DNA of 64,000 nucleotides from VXMT01 sp965204835 (GTDB lineage Bacteria; Chloroflexota; Dehalococcoidia; UBA2979), in assembly GCA_965204835.1 (NCBI GenBank), contig OZ242017.1, positions 1,736,001 to 1,800,000 on the forward strand, in the 5' to 3' direction. Positions 52,890 through 61,436 of this stretch are shown in pieces; the stretch's first letter is position 1; each line of letters opens with the position of its first letter. A program made the position numbers and the translations under genes. A model generated the notes under the pieces. It saw only the letters and a program-made list of their open reading frames with translations, was not told the origin of the DNA and ran no database searches.

Positions 52890-53758
52890 TGCGCTGTCTC
52901 CTCCGCGCTCCGGCGCGCCAGCGCCGCTCGCGCGGCCGCGAACATCACGTCGGTCGGCGGCTCCATGCCCGTCCACATCCGGAACGACTCAGCCCCCTGG
53001 TAGACGAGCATCCCGAGTCCACCGATGGGCTGCGCGCCCGCTCCCTCGGCCGCCCGCAGGTACGGCGTGCGCTCCGGGGTGTAGACCAGGTCCAGCGCAG
53101 CCTGCCCCGCGACGAACAGTTCGCCCGGAATGGGCGTCGCCGATTCGTCCGGTCCGTGGCGCATCCCGAGTGTCGTCGAGTGTATCACCAGCCGCGCCCG
53201 CTCCATCGCCTCGCGCAGCGCCGCCGAGGCAGGGTCGAGCGGCGCGATCCGCACCTCCATCGCGTCGCCGCCGAGGTCCCCGAGCGCTTGGGCGTTGGCG
53301 CGCGTGCGGTTGGCGATCGTCAGCCGCGCCGCGCCCGCAGCACGCATCGCGACCACCACCGCGCGCGCCGCGCCACCCGCGCCGATGAGGACGACCTCGC
53401 TGCCCGTTACGTCGACTCCCGCGTCGGCCAGCGTGCGCTGCACGCCTGCGACATCGGTGTTCGCGCCGTGCAGCCGGCCGTCGCGCGGCACGATCGTGTT
53501 CACGGCGCCCACCTGCGCGGCGAGCGCGTCGACCTCGTCGGCGCGTTCGAGCAGCGCGACCTTGTGGGGGACGGTGACGTTCGCGCCGATCACGCCTTCA
53601 CCCCGCAGCCGATCGACCGCGGCCCCGACCTCGCCCGGCGGCACGTCCCACGCCTCGTAGTGGGCGTCGACCCCGCGCGCGTCGAGGGCTGCCTGCTGCA
53701 TCGGCGGGGAGATCGAGTGCGCGACGGGGTGGCCGAGCAGAGCGATGGTCGCGGTCAC
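52886..53758 (-). CDS. aroE: Shikimate dehydrogenase
   Basis: 290 residues from the GTG at 53756-53758. It reduces 3-dehydroshikimate with NADPH. Motifs: LLGHPVAHSISPPMQQAAL (shikimate-binding Ser residues), GANVTVPHKVALL (catalytic Lys), GANTDVAG, NADP loop LIGAGGAARAVVVAM, IANRT, and QPIGGLGMLVYQGAESF. It completes, with the fusion enzyme and AroC, four pathway activities in one operon; aroA and aroG/aroD are not in the window. Confidence 0.95.
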   Translation of the reverse strand: MTATIALLGHPVAHSISPPMQQAALDARGVDAHYEAWDVPPGEVGAAVDRLRGEGVIGANVTVPHKVALLERADEVDALAAQVGAVNTIVPRDGRLHGANTDVAGVQRTLADAGVDVTGSEVVLIGAGGAARAVVVAMRAAGAARLTIANRTRANAQALGDLGGDAMEVRIAPLDPASAALREAMERARLVIHSTTLGMRHGPDESATPIPGELFVAGQAALDLVYTPERTPYLRAAEGAGAQPIGGLGMLVYQGAESFRMWTGMEPPTDVMFAAARAALARRSAEETAQ

Positions 53759-53774
53759 GGTGCGTCCCGGCAGC

Positions 53775-54872
53775 TCATGGCACCCTGTAGCGCTCGACGT
53801 TCTGCTCGTGCTCGGCGAGCGTCTCCGCGAACGCGTGCGAACCGTCGCCCTTCGCCATGAAGTAGAAGTAGTCCGTGGTCGCGGGACGGAGCACGGCGAG
53901 GATGGCCCCCAGGCCCGGACTTGCGATCGGGCCCGGCGGCAGCCCCGGCACGAGGTAGGTGTTGTACGGCGAGTCGAACGCGAGGTCCTCGATGGTCAGT
54001 TCGACCTTCCACCACCCGTCCTCCGGTTCCTTGTCCAGCCCCTCGGTGATGGCGAACTGCACCGTCGGGTCGGCGTAGAGCGCGATGCCGGACTCGAGCC
54101 GGTTCAGGAACACCGAGGCGATGACCGGGCGCTCCTCCGCCAGCAGCGCCTCGCGCTCGATGATCGACGCCAGCGTGAGCACCTCGTGCAGCGTCATGCC
54201 GCGCGCCTCGATCTGCGAGCGGATGGCGGGGCTCACGGCGCTGGTGAAGGCGTCCACCATCGCCTGCACCAGGCTCTCCGCGGTCGTCTCATCGGTCAGC
54301 GGGTACGTGGCGGGGTAGAGGTAGCCCGTCAGGTCCGCGCCCACCGGGCGCCCCCGGAGGAGCGGCTCGAAGCGCGGCTGCGCGAGCGCCTCCTCCCACT
54401 CCGCCGCCGTCGCGACGCCGAGGCCGACGACGATCTCGCCGACCTCCTCGACCCGCAGCCCCTCGGGGATCACGAGCACGACCTCGCGCGTCAGGCCGAG
54501 TCGCATCTTGCGGATCACCTCGGGCGCGGGCGTGCCGGGGGCGAACTCGTAGCGCCCCGAGCGCAGCTGCGAGCCGACCCCGGTGTAGCCGAGGAGGGTG
54601 TTAAACCGGCCCGTCTCCGCGAGCACGCCCCGGGTCAGCAGCTGGGTGGCAATCGCCTCCGCGCCCGACCCCGGAAGCACCTCGACGGCGATCGTCGCGG
54701 TGCTCACGTCGGTCGCGGGGGTGATAGCGACTGCCGCGCCGCCCCCCTCGCGAGCGTCCGAGGCGATCACGCTCTGCGTGCCCTCGAGCCGTTCCGACGC
54801 GACCGAGCCAATGAACAGCGCCCACACCGCGAGCAGCAGGTACACGATGATGATCGGGTCAAGAAACCGCAT
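53775..54872 (-). CDS. mltG: Endolytic murein transglycosylase
   Basis: 365 residues starting at the ATG at 54870-54872, overlapping the ruvX stop. One membrane helix (residues 5-26, PIIIVYLLLAVWALFIG) places the catalytic domain outside. A LysM-like region (LRSGRYEFAPGTPAPEVIRKM, GEIVVGLGV, broken) is followed by the YceG core: ASIIEREALLAEERPVIASVF with the catalytic Glu, SGIALYADPTVQFAI, YNTYLVPGLPPGPIASPG. It cuts nascent glycan strands and so shows a peptidoglycan wall. The ruvX-mltG pair is common. Confidence 0.94.
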   Translation of the reverse strand: MRFLDPIIIVYLLLAVWALFIGSVASERLEGTQSVIASDAREGGGAAVAITPATDVSTATIAVEVLPGSGAEAIATQLLTRGVLAETGRFNTLLGYTGVGSQLRSGRYEFAPGTPAPEVIRKMRLGLTREVVLVIPEGLRVEEVGEIVVGLGVATAAEWEEALAQPRFEPLLRGRPVGADLTGYLYPATYPLTDETTAESLVQAMVDAFTSAVSPAIRSQIEARGMTLHEVLTLASIIEREALLAEERPVIASVFLNRLESGIALYADPTVQFAITEGLDKEPEDGWWKVELTIEDLAFDSPYNTYLVPGLPPGPIASPGLGAILAVLRPATTDYFYFMAKGDGSHAFAETLAEHEQNVERYRVP

Positions 54873-55305
54873 CGTGCGTCTCCTCGGCGGCCTGGAGTGC
54901 CCGAACGCCGCGCCGCCGGTCGATGAACTGCTGCAGCAGCAGCGCCGCCGCCACGTCGTCGGCGGACTCGCCGCGCGGCATCTCGCGCTCCGCGGCCACG
55001 GACGTCAGCCGCTCGTCCTCGTACTCGACCGGCAGCCCGAGGCGTTCGAGGCGCTCGCCCAGCTTGCGCGCCGCCGCGGCCGCCTCGCCCTCCGCGCCCG
55101 CGAGCGTGCGCGGCAGCCCGATGACGATGCCGCCGATCTCCTCGCGCTGAGCGATGGCGCGGATGGCCGGGAACGCGGCGCTGGCCGGCACGATCTCGAT
55201 CGGCACGGCGACGCGTTCCTCGGGGTCGCACGCGGCGACGCCCACGCGGACGCTGCCCGGGTCGACGCCGAGCCAGCGCATCGGCTGCACGCCCTCCTCA
55301 CTCAT
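54859..55305 (-). CDS. ruvX: Holliday junction resolvase-like protein RuvX/YqgF
   Basis: 148 residues from the ATG at 55303-55305. RNase H-like fold with WLGVDPGSVRVGVAA (first catalytic Asp), GGIVIGLPRTLAGAEG, EYEDERLTSVAAE and ESADDVAAALLLQQFID (last Asp). In E. coli it matures 16S rRNA; a junction-resolvase role is proposed in others. It overlaps the baseplate-J-like gene by 8 bases and mltG by 14. Confidence 0.92.
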   Translation of the reverse strand: MSEEGVQPMRWLGVDPGSVRVGVAACDPEERVAVPIEIVPASAAFPAIRAIAQREEIGGIVIGLPRTLAGAEGEAAAAARKLGERLERLGLPVEYEDERLTSVAAEREMPRGESADDVAAALLLQQFIDRRRGVRALQAAEETHDAVS

Positions 55306-57064
55306 CGCCCGCACCATCGTCTGCGCCGTCCTCGCCCGCACCGTCCTCGTCGTCCTCGGGGAGCCCGGCGATCTCGGCCGCGAGGTCCTCCTTGCTCAGG
55401 AACACGATCGAGATGCGGTCCTCGCGCCTCGGCATCCGCACCGCCGGGAGGAAGCCGGGGTGGACGCGGATCAGCGGCTCGACGTCGAGCGAAAGCTCCT
55501 CGCGCAGCCGCGTGGCCGCCGCCGACGGGGCGACGCCGGTGAGGATGCCGCGCAGCGAGGCGGGATCGAACAGCGGGGTCGCGAGTCCGGTCGCGTTGAG
55601 CGTCGCCACCAGGCGGCTGCCGTCGAAGATGGGGTTCTCGGCGACCGCGTCGGCGGTGCCCGGAATCAGCGCCATCCCGTCCGGCAGGACGCTGACGAGG
55701 ATCTGCTCGCCCGCGCGCCTCGCGGCGTCGTCGGGCAGCACGATGGCGGAGACGAGCGCGGTGTACTCCATGAGGAAGGCCTCGGCGGGGTCGCCCGGCT
55801 CGACGAGCGGCTCCTGGCTGAGGATCGCGACCGACACCGTCTCCGGGAACACCGTCCCGTCCTCGACGAGGCGCTCCAGCGCCCGCGTCCCGGCCCGGCG
55901 CAGCACGTCCTCCGCGATCTCGCCGACCCGCACGGCGTCCTCCGCCGCAGCCGCGGGTACCTCGATGTCCTCGCCACCAGCGGCGGCGAGCGGGTTCGTC
56001 ACGGTGAGCGTCGTCGGGAAGCCGATGAGGAACCGCACGGTCCCCGCCTCGACGTTCCCGACCGTGCCGGGCCGGATGGCGGTGGCCGGGACGTACGCGA
56101 CCTCCCCGGCGGCGACCGTGGCGGCCTCGTCGGTGGTGAACGTGAACTCGCCTGCGTCCTCGACCGCAGTGCCGATGGGCAGCCTGACGTCGGCCTCGCT
56201 CGTGTTGGTGAACTCGAGCTCCACCTTCGCCGCGACGTCCCCGACGCTCGCCGTGCCGGTCGTGACGGTCGACGCGACGGCCACGATCGTCTCGCTGACC
56301 GAGGTCGCGCCCACCACGCCCTCGCCGATGTCGGTCTCGCCGACGGGGTTGAGGTGCACGCGGGCGGCGCTCGTGAGCTCCTCGCCGGGCGGGGCGATGT
56401 AGATGTCCGCCGAGGGCACGTAGTAGGCGGCAGCGCCGAAGATGACGATCGGGATCGCCGCGAAGGCCGCGAGCCGAATCAGCGGGGTCACGGACGGCAC
56501 CCGCAGGGTCAACTCGCGCGGCCCGAGGGGGATGCTCACGGCGGGCGCGGGCCGCAGTCCGCCGGTCGTCCGGGCGGTGCTCAGCCCCGCGTTCAGCGCG
56601 TGCTCGCGCACGTCGCGGCGGCTTGCGAGCACGCGCACCGTGAGCCCGCGCTGCCGCGCGTGGGCGGCGATGCGCGGCCACGCCATCGCGTCGCGCAGGC
56701 CGCGCGCGCGGCGCGGCACCACCAGCAGCACCTCGACCTCGCTCGCGGTCTCGATGCGGCCGATCACGGAGTTCGCGTCGTCCTCGCGGCCCGCCACCAC
56801 CGTCGCCGCGCCGGCCATGTAGGGCACGCTGCGCGGGACGTTGCGAGGCCGCCTCCGCCGCCGGGCGCGAGGCGCATCCCGGCCCTCGGCGCGCGACGCT
56901 CGCCAGTCGGCGACGAACAGCCGCCACTCGTCGCGCACGCGGCCCGGCAGCCCGCGCACCGACGCCGTCCAGCGGCCGATGCGCGAGTCCTCGTCCGGTA
57001 CGCCGGAGCCTTCCGGCGGTGGCTCCGCCTCGTGCGTGCTGTCGTCGGGCTCGCGGGTCGTCAC
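55298..57064 (-). CDS. Membrane protein with baseplate-J-like extracellular domain
   Basis: 588 residues. A cytoplasmic N-terminal part of about 200 residues holds a SIETASEVEVLLVVPRRARGLRD-type segment, one membrane helix (about 202-222, LAAFAAIPIVIFGAAAYYVP), and an external part resembling phage baseplate J proteins: ATVAAGEVAYVPATAIRPGTVGNVEAGTV (broken as VPATAIRPGTVGNVEAG) repeats the insertion motif of that family. The C-terminus is highly acidic. It sits between alaS and ruvX. It is a chromosomal gene, with no other phage genes near. Function unknown. Confidence 0.65.
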   Translation of the reverse strand: MTTREPDDSTHEAEPPPEGSGVPDEDSRIGRWTASVRGLPGRVRDEWRLFVADWRASRAEGRDAPRARRRRRPRNVPRSVPYMAGAATVVAGREDDANSVIGRIETASEVEVLLVVPRRARGLRDAMAWPRIAAHARQRGLTVRVLASRRDVREHALNAGLSTARTTGGLRPAPAVSIPLGPRELTLRVPSVTPLIRLAAFAAIPIVIFGAAAYYVPSADIYIAPPGEELTSAARVHLNPVGETDIGEGVVGATSVSETIVAVASTVTTGTASVGDVAAKVELEFTNTSEADVRLPIGTAVEDAGEFTFTTDEAATVAAGEVAYVPATAIRPGTVGNVEAGTVRFLIGFPTTLTVTNPLAAAGGEDIEVPAAAAEDAVRVGEIAEDVLRRAGTRALERLVEDGTVFPETVSVAILSQEPLVEPGDPAEAFLMEYTALVSAIVLPDDAARRAGEQILVSVLPDGMALIPGTADAVAENPIFDGSRLVATLNATGLATPLFDPASLRGILTGVAPSAAATRLREELSLDVEPLIRVHPGFLPAVRMPRREDRISIVFLSKEDLAAEIAGLPEDDEDGAGEDGADDGAGDE

Positions 57065-57070
57065 GTGCCG

Positions 57071-59740
57071 CTACGCCCCGCCGAGGCGATCCCGGGCCGC
57101 CCAGCGCGCGACGTCGAGTGCCTCGTCCAGCCGTGCGGCGTCGCGACCGCCGGCCTGCGCCATCACGGGCCGGCCGCCCCCGCCGCCGCCGACCACCGCC
57201 CCGGCCTCGCGCACCGCCTCGTCGGCGCGCAGGCCGCGCTCGACCACGTCGTCGGTGGCGAGCGCGAGCAGCACGGGGCGGTCGTTGAGCACCGCGCCGA
57301 GCATCACGAAGGCGCTGTCGAGCCGCTCGCGCAGGCGGTCGCCCATCCCGCGCAGCGCGTCCTGCGACTCCGCCTCCACGCGCGCCACGACGACGCTCAC
57401 GCCGGCGACGTCCTCAGCCCGCCCGGCGAGGTCGTCGGCGGCGTCGAGCGAGCGGTCCGCCGACTGCTGCCGCGCGCGCCGGCGCTCCTCGGCGAGCTGC
57501 TCCTCGAGCGCGTCGATGCGTCCCGCGAGCTCCTCGGGCGGCGCCTTGAAGCGCTGCGAGAGCGCCGTGACCAGGTCCAGGCGCTCCTCGATGTACTGCT
57601 CGGCCTCCGGGCCGCTCAGCGCCTCGATGCGGCGCAGCCCCGCGCCGATGCTGGAGTCGGCGATGATCACGAAGTTGCCGAGGCCGCCCGTCGAGTGGAG
57701 GTGCGTGCCGCCGCACAGCTCGCGGCTGAAGCACCCGGCCGTGTGCTCGTGCCCGTGGCCGCGCGCCACGCAGTACTCGACCATGCGCACGTCGGCCGAG
57801 TAGCGGTCCTCGAAGAACGCGATGGCGCCGCGCCCGATCGCCTCCTCGTACGGGAGGATGAAGGTCTCTTGCGCGATGTCCTCGCGCACCTTCCCGTTCA
57901 CGATGCGCTGCGCCTCGCGCAGCTCGTCCGCCGAGGGCGCCTGCGGGTGCGAGTAGTCGAAGCGCAGCCGGTCAGGCGCGACGAGCGAGCCGGCCTGGCG
58001 GACGTGCTGGCCGAGCACCTCGCGCAACGCGGCGTGCAGCAGGTGCGTCGCCGTGTGGTTGCGGCGGCACCCCGCGCGCCACGCGGCGTCGACGCGCGCC
58101 TCGGCGGCATCACCCACCGCGATCGCGCCGTCGGCGACCTCGCCGCGATGCACGATCGCGCCGCCGAGCTCCTGCGTGTCCGCCACCACGAAGCGCCCCG
58201 AGGGCGTCACGATCTCGCCGCGGTCGCCGAGCTGGCCGCCGCTCTCGGCGTAGAACGAGGTGCGAGGCAGCACCACCTCGCCGCCCTGCCCCGCCTCGAG
58301 CCGGTCGACTGCGGCGTCGTCCGCGACGATCGCGGCGACCACCGACTCGGTCGTGAGCGCGTCGTAGCCGACGAACTCGCTCGACAGGCCCAGCTCGGCG
58401 TAGCGGCCGGCCTCCTCGTCGCCGTAGACGGCGAATGTGCCTTCGCCCTTGGAGCGCTCGCGCTGGGCGGCCATCTCGGCCTCGAACTCGTCCTCGTCGA
58501 CCTCGTAGCCGCGGGCCGCGGCCACCTCGATGGTGAGTTCGGGTGGGAGCCCGTGGGTGTCGTAGAGCACGAACATGTCGCGGCCGGGCACGCGTCGGCT
58601 TGCCGCCTCGCGTTCGATGACCTGCTCCAGCAACTCGAGGCCGCGCGCGAGCGTGCCCTGGAAGCGGCGCTCCTCCTCCGCGATCACGCCCGCGATGAAG
58701 TCGTGGTGCTCGGCGAGCGCGGGGTGCGCCGTCGTCGATGCCTCGATCGCCGCGTCGACCACGCCGCCGAGGAACGCCTCGCGCGCGCCCAGCATGTGGC
58801 CGAAGTAGACCGCGCGGCGCAGCACGCGGCGCAGCACGTAGCCGCGTCCTTCGTTGCCGGGCAGCACGCCGTCCTCGATCAGGAAGGCGGCGGCGCGCGT
58901 GTGCTCGGTGATGACGCGCAGCGCGCGCGCCTCGTCGGGTGCGCCGTCGGGCTCGTACGCGCGGCCGGTCGCCTCCTCGGCGGCGGCGAGGATGCCTCGC
59001 AGCTGGTCGGTCTCGTACGCGGAGCGCCCGCCCTGCAGCACCCACGCGACGCGTTCGAGGCCGGCGCCGGTGTCGATGTTCTGCGCCGGCAGCGGCTCCA
59101 TGGTCCCGTCCGGCTTGAGGTCGAACGCCATGAAGACGAGGTTCCAGATCTCGAGGAAGTTCCCCGAGTCCAGGTCGATCTGGCCGTCGGGCAGCTTCGG
59201 CTCGGCGTCGGCGTCGTCGCCGAAGTAGTAGTGCAGCTCGGAGCACGGCCCGCACGGGCCGGTCTCGCCCGAGTACCAGAAGTTCCCTTGATCCGAGGTG
59301 TAGCGCAGGATGCGCTCGGCCGGGATGCCTCGATCCAGCCAGAGGTCGTGCGCCTCGTCGTCGTCGGTGTAGACGGTGATCCAGAGGCGGTCGGGCTCGA
59401 TGCCGAGCACGCCGGTGAGGAAGTCCCAGGCCCACTCGATCGCGTCGGCCTTGAAGTAGTCGCCGAGCGAGAAGTTGCCGAGCATCTCGAAGAACGTGAG
59501 GTGTGACTCGTCCCCGACCTCCTCGATGTCCGTGGCGCGGAAGCACTTCTGCACCGAGGTCAGCCGGTCCGCCGGGGGCTGCTCGAGTCCCAGGAAGTAG
59601 GGCTTGAACTGCACCATCCCGGCGGACGTGAACAGCAGCGACGGGTCGCCGTAGGGGATCAGCGACGAGGACGGGATGCGGCGGTGCCGACGCTCCTCGA
59701 AGTACTGGAGGAACGCCGCGCGGAGCTCTTCGACGGTCAA
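57071..59740 (-). CDS. alaS: Alanyl-tRNA synthetase
   Basis: 889 residues from a TTG at 59738-59740 with AAGGG 7 bases upstream. Core: FLQYFEERRHRRIPSSSLIP, LLFTSAGMVQFKPYFLG, KCFRATDIEEVGDESHLTFFEMLGNFSLGDYFK (class II motifs, broken as KCFRATDIEEVGD and FFEMLGNFSLGDYFK), GNFWYSGETGPCGPCSELHY. The editing domain has NHTATHLLHAALREVLG and CGGTHLHSTG with the zinc ligands. The C-terminal DHHA1 part ends GGGGRPVMAQAGG. It is divergent from glmU. Confidence 0.97.
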   Translation of the reverse strand: MTVEELRAAFLQYFEERRHRRIPSSSLIPYGDPSLLFTSAGMVQFKPYFLGLEQPPADRLTSVQKCFRATDIEEVGDESHLTFFEMLGNFSLGDYFKADAIEWAWDFLTGVLGIEPDRLWITVYTDDDEAHDLWLDRGIPAERILRYTSDQGNFWYSGETGPCGPCSELHYYFGDDADAEPKLPDGQIDLDSGNFLEIWNLVFMAFDLKPDGTMEPLPAQNIDTGAGLERVAWVLQGGRSAYETDQLRGILAAAEEATGRAYEPDGAPDEARALRVITEHTRAAAFLIEDGVLPGNEGRGYVLRRVLRRAVYFGHMLGAREAFLGGVVDAAIEASTTAHPALAEHHDFIAGVIAEEERRFQGTLARGLELLEQVIEREAASRRVPGRDMFVLYDTHGLPPELTIEVAAARGYEVDEDEFEAEMAAQRERSKGEGTFAVYGDEEAGRYAELGLSSEFVGYDALTTESVVAAIVADDAAVDRLEAGQGGEVVLPRTSFYAESGGQLGDRGEIVTPSGRFVVADTQELGGAIVHRGEVADGAIAVGDAAEARVDAAWRAGCRRNHTATHLLHAALREVLGQHVRQAGSLVAPDRLRFDYSHPQAPSADELREAQRIVNGKVREDIAQETFILPYEEAIGRGAIAFFEDRYSADVRMVEYCVARGHGHEHTAGCFSRELCGGTHLHSTGGLGNFVIIADSSIGAGLRRIEALSGPEAEQYIEERLDLVTALSQRFKAPPEELAGRIDALEEQLAEERRRARQQSADRSLDAADDLAGRAEDVAGVSVVVARVEAESQDALRGMGDRLRERLDSAFVMLGAVLNDRPVLLALATDDVVERGLRADEAVREAGAVVGGGGGGRPVMAQAGGRDAARLDEALDVARWAARDRLGGA

Positions 59741-59813
59741 CCTGGTGCCCTTGCTGCGGGAGTCGTGGCCGCTGTGAATCGAGGGCCTTCCGGTGGAGAC
59801 AGGGTCGTGGGCG

Positions 59814-59843
59814 AGTGTAGAATGGCCCTCGGCAGGGGGTCAA
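59814..59843 (-). promoter_or_regulatory. alaS promoter overlapping a divergent glmU -10 element
   Basis: On the minus strand -35 TTGACC (59838-59843) and -10 TACACT (59814-59819) have an 18-base spacer. On the plus strand TAGAAT (59818-59823) would be a glmU -10 and shares two bases with the alaS -10, so the promoters would compete. Confidence 0.55.
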
Positions 59844-59998
59844 TTTTTCCGAGCCCCTGTACGCGCGCCGCGCGGGCCGATGCCCGCCGGGCGCCGACGC
59901 CGTGGAGCGCCACGATCGACGCAGCCGACTCCCAACCGTCCGCGGAAAGCGACCAACCTCCGTCGCCCAGCCGGCATACGTCGGCGCGCACGACGCAC

Positions 59999-61414
59999 GT
60001 GCGCGCCTCGCTCGACACACCCGCACGCTCGGCCGAGGGCTGGACCGCGATCGTGCTCGCCGCGGGCCGCGGCACCCGCATGCGCTCGCGCACGCCGAAG
60101 GTGCTGCACGCCGTCGCGGGACGCCCGATGCTGCACCTCGTCTGCGACGCCCTCGCCGCCGCCGGCTTTGACCGCCAGGTGGTCGTCTCCGCCGCGCCCG
60201 ACGACGAGGTCGCAGCGGCCGCAGAGCCCTACGCGACCATCGCCGTGCAGCAGGCGCCGCTGGGCACCGGCCACGCCGTCCTCGCGGCGCGCGGGGCCTG
60301 TGGGGACGCCGCACGGGTGCTCATCGTCAACGGGGACCTGCCCCTGCTCACGCCCGAAACACTCGCCGCGCTCGCCGACGCACACTGCTCCGAGCGGGCC
60401 GTGCTCTCGATCCTCACCGCCGAACTCGATGACCCCACCGGCTACGGGCGCATCGCGCGTGCGACCGGGCCGGACGGCAGCGTCGTCGGCATCGTCGAGG
60501 AGTCCGACACTGACGCGCAGACACGCTCCATCCGCGAGGTCAACGCGGGGGTCTACGCCGCCGAGGCTGCCTGGCTGTGGGGCGCCCTGGAGGCGCTGCC
60601 GCCCTCGCCGGGTGGCGAGATCTACCTCACCGACGCCGTCCGGCGTGCGGCCGGGGCAGGATCGCGCGTCCACGCGCAGCGCCTCGCCGACGCGACCGAG
60701 GCGCAACAGGTCAATACTCGCGCCGAGCTCGCCGCCGCCGACGCAGCCCTGCGTGACCGCATCCGCGCCTCGCTCCTGGCAAGCGGCGTGACCCTCGTCG
60801 GCCCGGAGTCCATCTACGTCGACGCCGGGGTCGAGGTCGGCGAGGACACGACGCTGCTGCCCGGCACGCACCTCATGGGCGACACGGTCGTCGGCGGCGG
60901 GTGCGAGATCGGCCCCAATGCCGTGCTGCGCGACATGCGCGTCGGCGACCGCTGCACCATCGGCGGCTCCACGCTCGAGGGTTCCACGGTCGCCGACGGC
61001 GTGGACATCGGCGCCTATTGCCGCGTGCGCCCCGGTTCGGTGATCGAGGCCGACGTACACCTCGGGACATACGCCGAGGTGAAGGCGTCGCGCATCGGCG
61101 CACGCACACGGATCGGTCACTTCTCGTACACCGGCGACGCCGACGTGGGCGAGGACGTGAACATCGGCGCGGGCGCGGTCACCGCGAACTACGACGGCGC
61201 ATCGAAGCACCGCACCGAGATCGGCGACGGCGCGTTCATCGGCAGCGACACGATGCTCGTCGCGCCCATCCGCGTCGGCGCGCGCGCCAGCACGGCCGCT
61301 GGCGCCGTCGTGACCCACGACGTGCCGGACGGCGCGCAGGTCATCGGCGCGCCGGCCCGCATCCGCGAAGCACACGACGACACCGAGGCGTCATCGCAGC
61401 GAGAGGAGCCATAG
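59999..61414 (+). CDS. glmU: Bifunctional N-acetylglucosamine-1-P uridyltransferase / glucosamine-1-P acetyltransferase
   Basis: It makes UDP-GlcNAc for peptidoglycan. N-terminal pyrophosphorylase: IVLAAGRGTRMRSRTPKVLH (broken), APLGTGHAVLAAR, VLIVNGDLPLLTPETL, EVNAGVYAAEA. C-terminal left-handed beta helix from about residue 260: hexapeptide turns such as VGEDTTLLPGTHLMG and IGAYCRVRPGSVIEA, with NYDGASKHRTEIGDGAFIGS (broken). The start is uncertain: the GTG at 59999 gives 471 residues, near the family size, but no ribosome site is clear, and the frame stays open to the promoter. The 59.82-60.0 kb leader of about 170 bases holds no other gene. Confidence 0.93.
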   Translation: MRASLDTPARSAEGWTAIVLAAGRGTRMRSRTPKVLHAVAGRPMLHLVCDALAAAGFDRQVVVSAAPDDEVAAAAEPYATIAVQQAPLGTGHAVLAARGACGDAARVLIVNGDLPLLTPETLAALADAHCSERAVLSILTAELDDPTGYGRIARATGPDGSVVGIVEESDTDAQTRSIREVNAGVYAAEAAWLWGALEALPPSPGGEIYLTDAVRRAAGAGSRVHAQRLADATEAQQVNTRAELAAADAALRDRIRASLLASGVTLVGPESIYVDAGVEVGEDTTLLPGTHLMGDTVVGGGCEIGPNAVLRDMRVGDRCTIGGSTLEGSTVADGVDIGAYCRVRPGSVIEADVHLGTYAEVKASRIGARTRIGHFSYTGDADVGEDVNIGAGAVTANYDGASKHRTEIGDGAFIGSDTMLVAPIRVGARASTAAGAVVTHDVPDGAQVIGAPARIREAHDDTEASSQREEP

Positions 61415-61436
61415 GGCCGCCCGCGGTCCTGCAGGT

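Noticed and set aside
55298..57064. Prophage or contractile injection locus suggested by the baseplate-J-like domain
   Set aside because: No tail, sheath, terminase, integrase or other phage gene is found nearby; the flanks are alaS and ruvX.
55154..59506. Long plus-strand frame opposite the baseplate-J-like and alaS genes
   Set aside because: It is antisense to two clearly recognised proteins and shows only repetitive Arg, His, Asp and Val content.
59684..59998. Longer glmU N-terminus
   Set aside because: The extra residues cross the divergent promoter and encode non-conserved Pro/Ser/Arg sequence; GlmU begins close to its LAAG motif.
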